Assembly: GCA_933228895.1 (NCBI GenBank)
Contig: OW121851.1
Location: 125,287,624 to 125,351,623 of the forward strand
Reading direction: 5' to 3'
Length of the DNA: 64,000 nucleotides
Origin: Platycnemis pennipes
Taxonomy: Eukaryota; Arthropoda; Insecta; Odonata; Platycnemididae
In this document: positions 36,640-48,804 of the stretch, in pieces
How positions within the stretch are numbered: position 1 is the first letter of the stretch
Layout: each line of letters begins with the position of its first letter
Position numbers and translations under genes: made by a program
The notes under the pieces: generated by a model
The model's input: only the letters and a program-made list of their open reading frames with translations
Database searches by the model: none
Told to the model about the DNA's origin: nothing

Positions 36640-37050
36640 GAATGCAAGAATGACAAATGTTCAACGAATTTCGTGAGTCGAACCGAGTCCCTAAGGATGA
36701 ACCACCCTATCAACTGATCGCTGAGTGGAGAGAGGCAATAAAACTTCAATACATGATGGTGACTACTGTGATTCCTTTTTTTGTGCGTCGTAAAACAGGA
36801 TATATATTTTGGCGAGATATTTTGAACTAGAAAGAAATTCTAAATAACTAGAAAGAAAGAAGGATGGCAAATCCCCAACGACTTTCTGGATTCGAACCGA
36901 GTCCTTCGGGGTGGACCACCCCCTCAACTGATCGCCGAGTGGAGATAGGCAATAAGCCTTCAGTGCTTGATCGTGGCTATTGTGATTCCTTTTTTTGTGC
37001 GGCGTAGAACAGGAGAAATATTTCGGCGAAATATTTCGAACTAAATGGGA
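36640..37050 (-). repeat. Tandem direct duplication of a tRNA-derived SINE
   Basis: Copies at about 36640-36832 and 36862-37040 share TCGAACCGAGTCC, CAACTGATCGC, GAGTGGAGA, GGCAATAA and GATTCCTTTTTTTGTGCG in order. The reverse strand has a GGTTCGAATCC B box (copy 2) and a GGTTCGACTCA version (copy 1). Copy 1 has diverged more. Confidence 0.65.
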
Positions 37051-37095
37051 TGAAGAGGAAAAGTTTCCCTTGGAATCCAATTGTGATCCACATAT

Positions 37096-37097
37096 CC

Positions 37098-37128
<31 letters not shown>

Positions 37129-37142
37129 TCTCTTTCTCTCTT

Positions 37143-37191
<49 letters not shown>

Positions 37192-37192
37192 A
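37096..37192. repeat. CT/CTTT polypyrimidine microsatellite
   Basis: About 97 bp of CTCTCTTT-type repeats. Frames through it read RERERER or LSLSLS, which are artefacts of the repeat. Confidence 0.95.
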
Positions 37193-37194
37193 TC

Positions 37195-37745
37195 CTTGGC
37201 TCCCAGTTGCGTCCACTGCATTGGCCACGTAGCGAATTGCCGCGGGGGCGTCTTTTGAACACTCTCGCGTGCGGCTGGCGCTCGTGTTTTTTTCCGCGTG
37301 TCACTTAGCGTGCTTCACTGGCGACTCTCGATTATTTCTCCCCAGCCCTCTCCTCGTGCGTGCCCAACCATACTCTTGACCTCTTTCTCCTCCTCTCCTC
37401 CCTCCAGAGCCTCCGTACTCCCTTGAGGGTCACCGCCTTATTGACCACATAGGCGAGAGGCTGGCCAAGGGCAGAGGAGAGCGGGAGGAGGTCAAAATCG
37501 GAAGGGGGAGAATGGAAATCATCTGGAGATTAATCCGAGGGTTTCCAGTCGTTTGCTTAATCAGGGAGTAATCTTCCGCGTGCAAAAACTTGGAAAGGGT
37601 GAAATGGAATTAGCGCGCCAAAAGTTCTAAAGCCATGTAAGAGGTGTCTTGCGAAGATTTTTTTTCAACCAAGGATTTTTTTCACCCAATTTACATTCCC
37701 AATCTTATCCTTGGCAAAGGAATCGCATCAAGGGACAGTTATAAT
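37195..37745. other. GC-richer block after the microsatellite
   Basis: Nothing recognised. Short pyrimidine runs. Confidence 0.3.
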
Positions 37746-37749
37746 CACG

Positions 37750-38045
37750 CTTAGGAACTTAGTAAGGGATTCCGTAACTTTATGTGACTATATTTTTTGT
37801 GATTTTGGTGAATAAAGCAAAATATTTTAAGTCGGGGAAGATTGAAGTGCATACGAAATGACTTCTGTATATTCGTGGATCTCTCCATTTTCCGGGTTTT
37901 GCCGCGATTTTTGTCTGAGGTGACTAAAGTTTCGCCTAGATTCAACTGGGCGTCTTCAGGTGGAAGTACCTTTACACTCATTTCGGTCGCGTTTTTATTG
38001 CCCACGCTCTCTATAAATGGTACTACACGTACTATAGGGCACACT
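37750..38045 (-). mobile_element. Solo Penelope-like LTR
   Basis: The reverse strand carries a hammerhead-type core (37959-37929) about 90 bp after its left end and about 180 bp of following sequence. It translates in one open frame (MCPIVRVV to NIQKSFRMHFN), as Penelope LTRs often do, but no RT or nuclease motif is present. No inverted partner was found nearby. Boundaries are approximate. Confidence 0.55.
37929..37959 (-). ncRNA. Hammerhead-type core
   Basis: Reverse strand CTGAAGA (37959-37953), stem II GCC...GGC with a loop of about 13 nt, then GAAAC (37933-37929). The core matches the CUGANGA...GAAAC order of Penelope-like hammerheads. Activity is not shown. Confidence 0.6.
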
Positions 38046-38049
38046 TTAT

Positions 38050-41000
38050 AAACTGGACACTATTTTTACATTGGTTATATGATGCTGGCCATCAATAAAA
38101 ATATTCTGTAGAGTCATCAATTGCTGATACTTACCAATGCCAACACTGACAGTGAGCATTGTTACCATTTCTAAAATCTTTGATCATTTAGTTTTCATCA
38201 GGAATCTCTTTTCTGAATATTCACCATACTTACATGTCACCTGGAGGCAGATTTAATGTGTTACTTCTAAGTTTCACCTGGTGTCCTTTCTGTCCTTTCT
38301 TCAAGAAATCAAAGAAACCAATAGATGTGTAAAGAGCGTCAACATTGATCTCTTCCTCGATAACTCTCATCAAGACGTTTCTAAGGTGATATCCGTCTTT
38401 TCTGTTTAAGTTTTACAACGCCTAAAAATTTACAAAGAGTGTTCTGTGGCATGGGAACAGGAATTTCTTTGATGAAGATGCTTTTAGTTTATTTACACTC
38501 AGCGTAATTTGATAGCATGCTTCTTAAACCTAAAATTGATAAACCAATATTAGGACAAAAAGGTTTGAGATGTATTTTTTCCGCGTGAATATTTTAAAGT
38601 TGAGCTTTTATTATAGTCATCAAAGAGTCTTTTCCGTGCCACCGATAATTAAGGATTTCTTAATTCTTTATGCATAATGAACTCTAGTAAAACCCAGGAT
38701 TATTTCTTTCTGCCATCGATACTTTATTTTTCTTTCTTTTTTTCTCAGCATTTTTCAATTATATTTGATAATATTCTCTCATTTTCAACACCATTATCCT
38801 TTGTATGGCTGTCGATCTCAATCTTCACTCCTCTTTCCAACCGAAAGTTACGCTTGACTTAGCTAAATAAATTTTTTTTACACCTGCCTTTAACTCTCTG
38901 TCTTCCCAATCCAATAGTTTTCCTCTCACGCTCGCAAGCATTTTTATTGAATGTAGGGGGAGAGAAGATATTTACACTTTGCTTAACGTTAAAATACGCA
39001 TGCGCGACGGTGTGTGTGCGGTGTTATTTAATACAAGGGAGAATGATACTAAATATATAGCGTGAATACATACCCCGTGCGAAAGAAATAGGCAAAGATA
39101 AGGATTGGTGTTTTGATATCTTATCCGGGAGGAAGAGGAGAGAATTGAATTCTCCAGCGAAGCGAGGAAAGGAGATGAGCTGCGGTAGGAGGATGAAGTT
39201 CTTGGCATCGCGATGTAAGAAACTGGCGCAGAAGAAGGCCCTCGCCTTGAGAAGTCGTTCCCGAGGGAATATGCGCCTGGAAAGGGAAAGTGTAACGACA
39301 AAGAATTGGATCAAGGATCGTAAGGCGTATGCGCACGTTATTGAGTGATATTATAACATGACAGAGGGCCGAGATTAGATTGAGCTATAGTTAATCGAAG
39401 ATTGGAAAGGCCGCATGATACACTATCATGAATGATGGCCTTTGAATGTGAATATTGAGGTGAGCGTTCATAAATATTTAAGAGCCTCTAACTGGATGTG
39501 CCTTTTAGGGAATGGCTAACATAGATAATGGAAACTTTATAATCGAGACATTGGTCAATTATTGATGCAACGCATAAAATGAAGAGGGCTTCGTTGCATT
39601 TTTGGCAAATGAGCAATTCCTCCAAAGCAGCACAAAATAATGCTCATTCCCATGCAGTTTCGATACACGGCCTTGCACTTTTTGAAAAAGTGTTTTTCTG
39701 GTGTAACCGATCTTCCGACGCCCGAGGACGCCTTATCAAGGGACGTGTTCTCCGAGGGGATGACAAGGCCCACCCCCGCCTGCAGCGGCCCCCGGCTCGA
39801 TCCGAGTTGGGGCTTTCTCTTACAGGGTGGTGAATCGTGAATCGGCTTGCCGGCCCCTCTAAAAGACAGTCCATCTAAACTTTTTCCCTCCCTATAACGC
39901 GAAATATATGTGGAAAACTTTTTTCCATTGACTGATTTGATATTTAGGGTGACTGGCTCACTGCGGCCTCAATCTGCAAATTGAGAGCTTAAGCAAGTTT
40001 TTTTCTAGTGGTAGTATCTTTTCTCCATCCATATTTTCGGCATTTTAATTTTATTAATTAAAAAAAATTAATCATGATGTATGTAAATTTTATTTTAATG
40101 AATATGTGGTGAAGAATAAATAGATAAATAAAAAATAGATTGATGACACTGTAAACACCTTCCGTCACTCAGCTTAACTTTCCTGCTTCTGGCTGTTTTC
40201 CATCCATCTACACCAACCTCCACTAAAATTATTTGCGGTATTCTAAGTAAACTTTCAAGATTGAGCTTGAGGTAAATAAAATCCAGTGCGCACTCGAATC
40301 TCTATGTCATTTGAACATACCAAGATTTAATTAAGCCGTTTCATTACTTTACATTGGATTTTGATTAGATGTTACTTTTTATTAAATGCCGTTTGACGAC
40401 AAGAAATCAATTTAGTAGAAGCATTAACCCTTACCACGGTGATGAATTTAAGCTGCTCATCTTGAGGAAAGGGTCAGAGGGGCCTTTATGATATTTGGAA
40501 GGGTATTAAATACTGATTGGCCTCAAATAAAAGTAGGAGAAAACAACAGGTAGGGTAACAGTTGATACGGTTTTCATAAATCAGTGAATGACATTTTTGT
40601 CATCCTTTGTTATATGATAGATCGTAGGAAGGAAAAAGCTAAAAATATTGGTCCAATCAGCAATCTTGGCAAAACGATGTTTCATTGATTTCTTTATGAG
40701 GCGTAGGGCTATGTGCGTTTGCTATCAATTATAACAGCTCAAAGGCTCCCGTGATGGCATTTTTATTCGTGAAAGATCTTGATTTGTGAAAGGTCTGGAT
40801 AATGTTTGCAGATAACAACGATAACTACCGGTTAAGGGGAAATTATCGGGATAGTATTCCATAGATCGAAAGACTCTCTTGTCCCATCACAATCCTCCAC
40901 ATGTGATAACCTATAAGACAACTAAAGTAGGTCATGCAAGGGGAGGTTCATTAACTTGGATTATTTAGAGGTTTTAATGTAGTCTGTAACTAAGTAGTTA

Positions 41001-41850
41001 GAATTGATAATAGGTCTCACTCATTTCCGTCGGCATGCTCATGTATGTACGTCATGTCAAGCATAAGGATTCAAAAATAGTTGGCATCTTGAATTTGCTT
41101 GAATTGACTTGCTTCGGTATAACGGGAGACTGGCATAACTGGAATGCTTTGAATGTTACTGAGCATTAATTTGATCAGAAATTGATTACGCATGCAATAT
41201 AACTTAGTATACAGTACCTATAGTACAGGTATTTAGTATGTAATTTTATATATAATTTAGTATATTTAATAATATAGTTTTCTCTTCCACGCGCAAAATT
41301 TGTTTAAAACATCCTCCTACCTTATTCTCATCCTATCGCTCGGGAGATAGTCCTTTATCTGATATTCCCCTGGTAAAAAAGGAGTCCACGAATGATTTAT
41401 GTTTCTCTCCGGTCACTGTGGTATCCCAGGCAACGAAAAAGCGGAGTCAGTAAGAACACGCAGCACAAAAACAGATCGCCGGTTCGGAAAGAGTTCCGGA
41501 ACAATGCGTGTGTAAGAAAATACTGGTAAAAATCATTCTTGACCGGATATACTTGATAAAAGATCAAGGGAGATTATGCGGATGAGTCCGAGATGCTAGG
41601 AAGATGCACCCGCATGAGTAAAAATGTTGATTTAGAGCCAACGAGGGAATGGTGATGTGGTTAAGATTAAGAAGCAACGCTCTCGCTCATACGCAGGAGA
41701 ACAATCTACTTTTTCCACTCATAATCCTCCTCTGTTTAATTTGATATCGGGAAATAAGGCCAAACCTGGAACCTGGGGAAATAGAAAAAATAAATATGGT
41801 GGCTTTTCAAATATGGATTGGGAGAAATTGAGATCAGGTGAAAAGATGAT
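38050..41850. other. Long stretch without recognised genes
   Basis: Frames near 38972-39348 (including a + frame with KRGKEMSCGRRMKFLASRCK) and a GC-rich patch at 39700-39870 could not be assigned. Confidence 0.3.
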
Positions 41851-41853
41851 GTT

Positions 41854-41992
41854 TTTTGCATCCGGAATATTCTGTTGATCCATATACCCCAGGGATCCCA
41901 ATAGGCATATGTCTGTCATCAGGTTTCCCAGGGGCTGAACCAACAGAGCTTGACAAACATCCATGCCCTGGGTGGAGAAAAACCCACCCAGG
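41854..41992. repeat. Dispersed hairpin repeat, copy 1
   Basis: 41854-41965 is about 90 percent identical by eye to 45560-45670. CTGTTG near the left and CAACAG near the right form an imperfect hairpin with CCCAGGG-type inner pairs. Copy 1 adds a second hairpin, CCTGGGTGG (41967-41975) with CCACCCAGG (41984-41992). Confidence 0.7.
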
Positions 41993-42014
41993 CGAGACTC
42001 CAGGGACCACCTGG

Positions 42015-42900
42015 GCCGGCAAAAGAGCAAAGTTCTTGCAATGCATGAGTAAAGAAAGGAAGAAGCATAAAATTTGGTGTAACATGCTAAAACAATTCTC
42101 CCAGCATGCGTTTCAAGTATAAATCATATAAATATATTTTAGTGCATAAATTAGGTACTATTATGATGATTATTACTTCATTTACTAACTGCTATGATAG
42201 CTTTTAAAGCATAAGGGCTTAGTAAATTGGCTAACGAGACTGTTTGAAAAGGAGATTGATCAAAATAGCTAAGCTAATTATTTGAAAAAAAGAATAGTCC
42301 CCTATTTCTTGTAATTGGCTATTAGACCTATTTCTTTGCGGAAAGAGTAAGTTTTAATTAAGTAATTTTTCTATGATTTACTCTTTCTTCCCCTTTTTCT
42401 TAAAGGCTTGAATGCTAAAACATTACTTCTTCCTTTCTAGGTTACCATACTATCATACCTTATATCTTTAAATTCTATTCTCAATGACCTCACTTCCTTG
42501 CATTTTTTCTCGGTCAGTCACCTCCAGAATCCTATCTAATTTCATTAATTTTTCCATCCACCTCCTAAACCTACTAATTTCCTCCAGGATCTTTCTATCG
42601 TCACTCTCCTTCTCTAAAATATTCTCTTCCGTTATTCTCCTAGTCCATCACGCTTTCCTCAAATCCACATGTAAGAAGCCACCATTCTATTTGTCATCCT
42701 ATTTCACTAGGTTCCAGTCTAATTTGGTTTCAAGAAGCCACTTCCCACGGTGATAGGACCTAAACTACTAAATAAACAGTTGAAGAGTTGAAAAATGATT
42801 AAACTCAGAGAGGATTCTTTTAGCTCAGTTCTGAGTAGTAAACTCATTTCATCGGAAACATACTGAAGTTCAATTGCTTCTCTCTCTCTTCATTGATACG
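42015..42900. other. Unassigned A+T-rich sequence
   Basis: An 89-codon frame (42484-42753) of low-complexity type; no motif. Confidence 0.3.
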
Positions 42901-42962
42901 TTCGATGCTGAAATAAAACCCGTGCAACTTTCCACAAAATAAAAGTTTTTACTTCGACCCGG

Positions 42963-42989
42963 TTTTCAATGTTGATACATTATCGTCAG
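42963..42989 (-). ncRNA. Hammerhead-type core, left arm
   Basis: Reverse strand: CTGACGA box, AATGT/ACATT stem II with a short loop, then GAAAA. It pairs with the core at 43003-43039 as the other arm of the hairpin. Confidence 0.6.
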
Positions 42990-43002
42990 GTGCCGATGAC
43001 AC

Positions 43003-43039
43003 CTGACGATAATGTATCCTAATGTATCAACATTGAAAA
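43003..43039 (+). ncRNA. Hammerhead-type core, CUGACGA variant
   Basis: CTGACGA (43003-43009) is followed by stem II AATGT (43011-43015) with ACATT (43030-43034) and then GAAAA (43035-43039). The loop of stem II is longer here because of the local duplication. The left-arm copy on the reverse strand (42989-42963) has the short loop. Activity is not shown. Confidence 0.6.
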
Positions 43040-43099
43040 CCGGGTCGAAGTAAAAACTTTTATTTTTTGGAAAATTGCACGGGTTTTATTTCAATATTT

Positions 43100-45085
43100 A
43101 TAAATTCCACTCGATTTTGCGAGAATCTTAGGATTTTAAATACCCTCGATAAATTAGTGTTTATGTTAGCACCGTCCCGTCTAAAATTCTTGTTAAAAAT
43201 TATTTGCACATGGAATAATTATGTATTGACACAATCATTGTTCCAATTAGCATGAATGCAAAAGGCTCCTAATTTGTTTTTGACTTAAGATAGGAAAGGA
43301 AATAACAGTAGATGCACAGTTGATGCCATAACCAACAAATTACATTGGACGAAAGTTATGCAGGGGTGTAATAAACTAATTTTTGGATTAAAATGTAAAT
43401 TTCAAGCTATTTTTTTATTTTACAATTAAAAAGTATTCTCTTCTCTGCTATCGGCACAAGCGTTGAACTTATTTACTGCGCATTATCCGATGCTTTATAG
43501 CATGACATATTAACATGTGTGTCAGCAGAGCTCCCCTTGACAAAACTCTTCTGCAATACCCCTTGGCACTCGTTTTTTCCACCAATGTACAAGAATTAAG
43601 AGAGTAAGAGAGATAAAGAACGGCTAAGAGTGTACTTAGTGTTTGTCTCCTTAATTGAGCCCAAAAGGTGGTTGAAGAGGGAGCATCTTTCAGGCATCCC
43701 CTCAATCGATAGCAGAACAAAAGGTCGACTGAATCTTCATCCAGCTCTTCGAATCTGCTCTCAGAACTGCCGCATCAACGCGGCACTCTCGAACTTCTGC
43801 ACAATTCCCCGTCAGACAAAGCACGCCTTCAACTTTAACTCTCGAGGGAAGAGTTCCTTTTCGTTCTACCTTGACCCCATGGCGGAAACAATGCTTTACT
43901 CTCCCCTCCCGGATTAATTCCAACCATTTAAGGTGAGGCTTACGAAACTTTCTTCTCCGTTGAATTCCCCGATTTCTAGTTTAGGTTTACGTGAAAGCAA
44001 TCATAGTAGGCCCAGTTTAAGATGATTAAACTATAAACTATTGAGCAATGCTAGAAGTTGAAGGTGATTACGGTGAATCATTGCCGCTTAATCTTAAATT
44101 AGCTCTTAGAGAGCAAGAGCCGGTAATTGCATTGGGAGAAACTTTAAATGTGCGCAATATTGTTTTTATGGGCTTTTATAAATAAATGTATTTCAGATAT
44201 TTTTACTATTAATGATATTCACGGGACAGCGAGGAAATTCACAATGGTGTACACCTGATGTCGCTATAACTGGTGCCTGTAGGGGGAGGGTCATGAAACT
44301 CTGAAGTGACCGATCGATTTTTTAAGCTAGCGCCTTAGGACTCAGTTCACTTTTCATAAATGTGTTCGCAAGTCATTTATGGCTTGCTATTACCACATAT
44401 AGCTAACGTTAACCCGCAGTTGGTTTGTACGCTATACTAATTTCATGATTACCCGAAATTCCGATCTAGTATATTACTTCATAAATTTGATACGAAGATA
44501 AGGACAACACAATGGTTATCGTACCGTAAAATATTTAACCAGACAACACCGAAACCGGGAATTCAAAGAATAAAAGACGTACTAATAGATCATTTGGGTC
44601 AAATAGATTTTAGCCAAGGAATAGGCTATTGACAGCTGTCTTATCTCTACTTATGGAAATGTTCCTTTTTTGTAATAGTGCACAAAAAGGTGAAAATAGT
44701 TCCTTTATATCGTAGAGCTTTTCAAAGTATTTGTTTTCATTTCCAATGTTCCAATGTTGTGTGTCACGCCGAGTTCAAAATAATGAGTAAAATAGAAAAT
44801 TATAGAGATAAGTGGAGGCAGCTGGGGAAAAACTGTTGAACTAAAAAATGAAAACAATTTACCACCGAGGAGGGGGTATAAAAATATATTAAGTAATACC
44901 AGTATAATTAAAATACGTGTGAATCAAATTAGGTTTTTAAATTGCTTATTTCTGAAATATAATTGTAAATTAATAGCTAAATGTCTCCCACTGCACCACC
45001 ACTGCATCTTCATCCCTCGATTCCTTTAAGAAGGGTTATTCCTTGAGTGTTTCTGACGAAAATTGTTGAATGGGGAACTGAGAAT
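43100..45085. other. Unassigned
   Basis: A 95-codon frame (43630-43917) is not recognised. No repeat edges noted. Confidence 0.3.
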
Positions 45086-45089
45086 AGAA

Positions 45090-45300
45090 ATGATTTACAT
45101 CTACTTTATTTACATTCAGAAAACTTAACTGAGTGAAGTCACATCGAGGGTGTGCGGCAGGGGGTGAATTATCACCAAAAATGTACTACGTCCAGGCACT
45201 TATATGTGCAACACTGAAAATTTTGGTATACACTACGAATTGCAGGCTAATCTACGACTATTCTCCCAGTAAATTCTTTAAGAATAAGGTAGAAAATATG
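45090..45300 (-). repeat. LINE-A tail and UTR fragment
   Basis: GAGGGTGTGCGGCAGGGGGT at 45147-45168 is the reversed hairpin strand, preceded by a decayed CATCTAC terminus at 45098-45105. UTR text follows. Confidence 0.6.
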
Positions 45301-45559
45301 AGTGGTTTACGGAATGTCTAGAGGTTTAAAGAAGTTTATGGGAGAACAGTATGGGGAACTAAGAGTATATCATGATAGGAAGGCGAATGAGTGAGGAGAG
45401 GGTAGATTAGACACGAATTGAGAAGGCTTACCAATATTTCTGTGGAAATGAAAGTAAAAATAGCAAATATATTCTTAAGTTAATTGCCATCACACTAATA
45501 ACACAATGTAATTAGCACATTGCGGAATGCTGAGCGCTCCAAATTAATCTCTTATTCTT

Positions 45560-45670
45560 TTTTCATCCGGACTATTCTGTTGGTCCATATACCCCTGGGA
45601 TCCCAATAGGCATTTGCCTGTCGTCAGGTTTCCCAAGGGCTGAACCAACAGAGCTTGACAAACATCCATG
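45560..45670. repeat. Dispersed hairpin repeat, copy 2
   Basis: Same orientation as the copy at 41854. CTGTTGGTCCA and TGAACCAACAG are inverted within it. Both copies stop at CATCCATG. The second hairpin of copy 1 is absent. Confidence 0.7.
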
Positions 45671-45674
45671 ATAA

Positions 45675-48300
45675 ATCTTCAATATCAAAGTCACACCATT
45701 ATTCAACAAAGGTAATGGCCGTGGTAATATAGATTATTCAAGCACTAGAGCTTCTCACGACAGATAAAAACTCAGCCATACCTTTGGGTGCCAACAAGAT
45801 TCTTAGCCTCGAGATCTTAACTTGAAAAAAAGTTACCGACGTAACGCCACGATTAGATGTTTAAAATTTATCTTTAATCTAAAACTTCAGAGAAAATGAA
45901 ATCAAATTGAGTCCTTTGTAAAATTATTTTTACACATTTCATTATCCGAATACAAAAAAAAGAGGGATAAGGGGGAAAAAAAGGAAAAATGTTGAATTCT
46001 GAACATAATGCCTAGTTCTTCACAGGTAATAGCCTCGTCCTTGCCATAAGTTGCAGAATATTAAGGTGGAATTTCACCCAACGCTTTACTTTTCTTGGTG
46101 GGAAAGGAAATGGAAGCCCTGGGTGTTAAGCATTCCTTAAAAGACGTCTTATAAATCCGTATTTCTTGTTTCCAAGATGGCATTCCACTTCCCTGAGATT
46201 TTTTTCCCTAGGGAAAACCAATGCGAGCAGACTTGTTATTGTTGTCGGTGCCAGGGTCGTATTTTGGAGCAAATCCAGCGGGGAGGGGAAAGGAGGATAA
46301 AGGAATGCGGGGGTATGGGGGAGGGGGTAATGGAAGAGAAAGTGGCGCTCATCTCTGAGACGTGATGTGAATCTTGAGAGGCTTAAGAGATTTTGAATCC
46401 AATTCTCAGTTGATAAAAAACCATAATCTACTTACAATTTTCTTGTTTTTTATTTTTTTATTTATCACTAGGGTGCTCCATACAAGTTTCGATTACCGTA
46501 ATTACAGTACCACTTCACAGCAAAGGACGTGGATTCCATGCTCTTTCTAGAGTTTTGGTTTCACACTCATCTGAAAGTGTTCACCTCCTCAACGTGATAA
46601 GTTACTAACTGTGGTACCAGTTTCAATATTTATTCGCCTATTTGAATGTGAATACGTTGTTATTGTTTTGAATTTGAAGTAATACCCTGCCACTGAAGCC
46701 CCTATCTTCTCCTTTATTTATTTTTTTTTTGACTTCCCCTCATATTATCATACAACTTCCCTGCTCGAGGTACGCTTTCTTAAGCTCATTTAAATGCTTA
46801 TTGGAATTAAAACCTAATGCATTCAAACAAATTTGTACAATTAGAAGGTATATATACCTGTAAATCGACCCGACTCTTACAGATAAATCGATTGCGGTTC
46901 AGATCAAATATCTTAGCAGGAATATAATTTTGCACTGTCCATTTAATTTTATTTATTAAATTACGGCACAGTTTTCAAATTAAATGCTGCAAATAACTTG
47001 AAAAAGTGCATGGACATTGAAACAGGGGTAAGGCCAACGATTACGATCCACTATAACAGGAAGAGACAGTCTAGACTACCGTTTCTTTTGGAGAAAGATA
47101 TATAAATTTTCCAATCCTTGTTTAAATAGGTAACCAATTAAAAATGACGATGAAAACGATAATTAGAAAGGTTTATTTCTTCCGACCCAAGGTTTTGACT
47201 ATTACACAGTCATTTAAAGATGATATAATATTCGAAACCCTGGGTCGGATGAAATAAAACTCTGGAATATTTGAAATTGTATTGTTCCCAAAGTAAGGTA
47301 TATAAGAAAGTAATTTAATGAAGGAGATTTATTGTCATTTTCAGAGAAGAAGAGGTTTTTTGGGTTTTGTAGTTAATGGCTTAGAGAATTTTATTGGGAG
47401 ATTTGAGGGGTATAAAAATGTGAAAATAATCATTACGTAATATATTGATGGCCTCTAATATGAATGAATGGCTTTATATATTTGTGAATGCGCGTACTGC
47501 ACCGTTGATGAGGATTTCCGTAATTCCAGCTGTGGTGGTGGCTTATATGATACTCACTAGATATTGCATTTCCATTCTTAACCTACATATTCTATTAAAC
47601 TTATTTCGTTATGCATTTTATCATAAAACCTCATACAGCTGCAGAAATAGTAGCCTACCATTAATCATGGCATTTCTGTAATATTTTACCACCGTCAATA
47701 CTAATGAAAATAATCTAATTTTTACTATATCATGCAAGGCTATTTTCTTTTCTCGTTATCGTTTCATTATTTCTCATATTGTCGCTATTATTTGCAAGCA
47801 CGCAATGCTATTATTAATTTATTGTATTGTATCTCTGATAATACCAGTTAAAGGACTATCGCTTCTCTTTGGCTGAAAATCGCTTAAGATAGATTGTGAG
47901 ACATTAATGTACAAACGATAATACTGATTTAAACTCGAGACCAAAGGCGACGGATTTTTACACCGCGGAGGCTGTAATCTTCTAAGAAGCTTTTATGTCG
48001 TGTGTATCCACGATACAATACACACGAAACGAAACATTTTATACAACGTCTTCATATTGACGTAGCTCCTCTCTTTTACCATATTTATTGGTAGAGAGGC
48101 CTCTTTTTACCCTGTGGAACGCTAAAGTTTTTACTTCTCATCCTATGAGGTGAAATTATACTGATTTTCATGTCTCTTCCTCATTATATTCTAAAATACT
48201 TCGTTATATTTAGATAGTTTCGTATATGCATGATATGTACACGAATACTAACGAGCCAGTGAAATTATTCATACCATGTAATCAAATAAATGAATTAGAG
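45675..48300. other. Mostly unassigned
   Basis: One short hairpin at 47172-47259 is listed separately. The rest is A+T-rich. Confidence 0.3.
47172..47259. repeat. Short hairpin, possibly a degraded Penelope-like LTR pair
   Basis: TTTATTTCTTCCGACCCAAGG on the left is the near reverse complement of CCCTGGGTCGGATGAAATAAA on the right. GATGATAT and CGAAAC sit just before the right arm in the order of a hammerhead core, but weakly. Confidence 0.45.
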
Positions 48301-48304
48301 CAAC

Positions 48305-48440
48305 AATCTTCATCTACATCTACTGAGGGCTTGGGTTGCCTTCTCGAGGGCGTGTGGCAGTGTAAGAAATCAAAACAAGCAAGTACCACATTAACACTCT
48401 AATAGATGCCATTAGACGTAATTGAAAAAATAGTTATCAG
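48305..48440 (-). repeat. LINE-A tail fragment
   Basis: CATCTACATCTACTGAGG, then GAGGGCGTGTGGCAG, is the reversed tail with its hexamer terminus. Confidence 0.65.
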
Positions 48441-48734
48441 GCCAATACCATCAGGCACGGGAAACTAATTGATAAGTTTGTTCGGTATAAGTTATTGTTA
48501 TTACCTAATGGGTTATGCATTTTTTTTAATTGCGTTAATTCATATTATCCCGTAGGCATTCAAGCATGCAGTTATCATGCGTGGGTTATGTTTCAGGTAA
48601 TCTAAAAATTACTCTTCCTACATAAATACTACTACACATTCGGTTAATACGTTGCCTATATGATTTCTTATTCCTCGTGGTAAAAGAAATTTAGAATATT
48701 ACCATAAGTAAGTCTACGGTCATACTGAAAATAA

Positions 48735-48802
48735 AGCATCGTTCTCTTTCAAGGATTATGTTTGTGCGACGCTTATCGCCGATTTACAGCATCATCAGGT
48801 AA
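48735..48802 (-). repeat. Penelope-like LTR fragment with degraded hammerhead core
   Basis: Reverse strand CTGATGA (48798-48792), then GCTG/CGGC stem II, then GATAAGC where GAAACGC is expected. One mutated GAAA box makes cleavage unlikely. Confidence 0.5.
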
Positions 48803-48804
48803 AA

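Larger units (their letters stand above)
42908..43095. repeat. About 85-bp-arm hairpin, inverted Penelope-like LTR pair
   Basis: The left arm (42908-42992) and right arm (43000-43095) are reverse complements over nearly their whole length (ATAAAACCCGTGCAA, AAAAGTTTTTACTTCGACCC). The right arm has about 10 extra nt that repeat neighbouring sequence. Both arms carry a hammerhead-type core. Confidence 0.78.

Noticed and set aside
37041..37304. Open frames reading RERERER or LSLSLS
   Set aside because: They are produced by the CT microsatellite in any frame and have no biological support.
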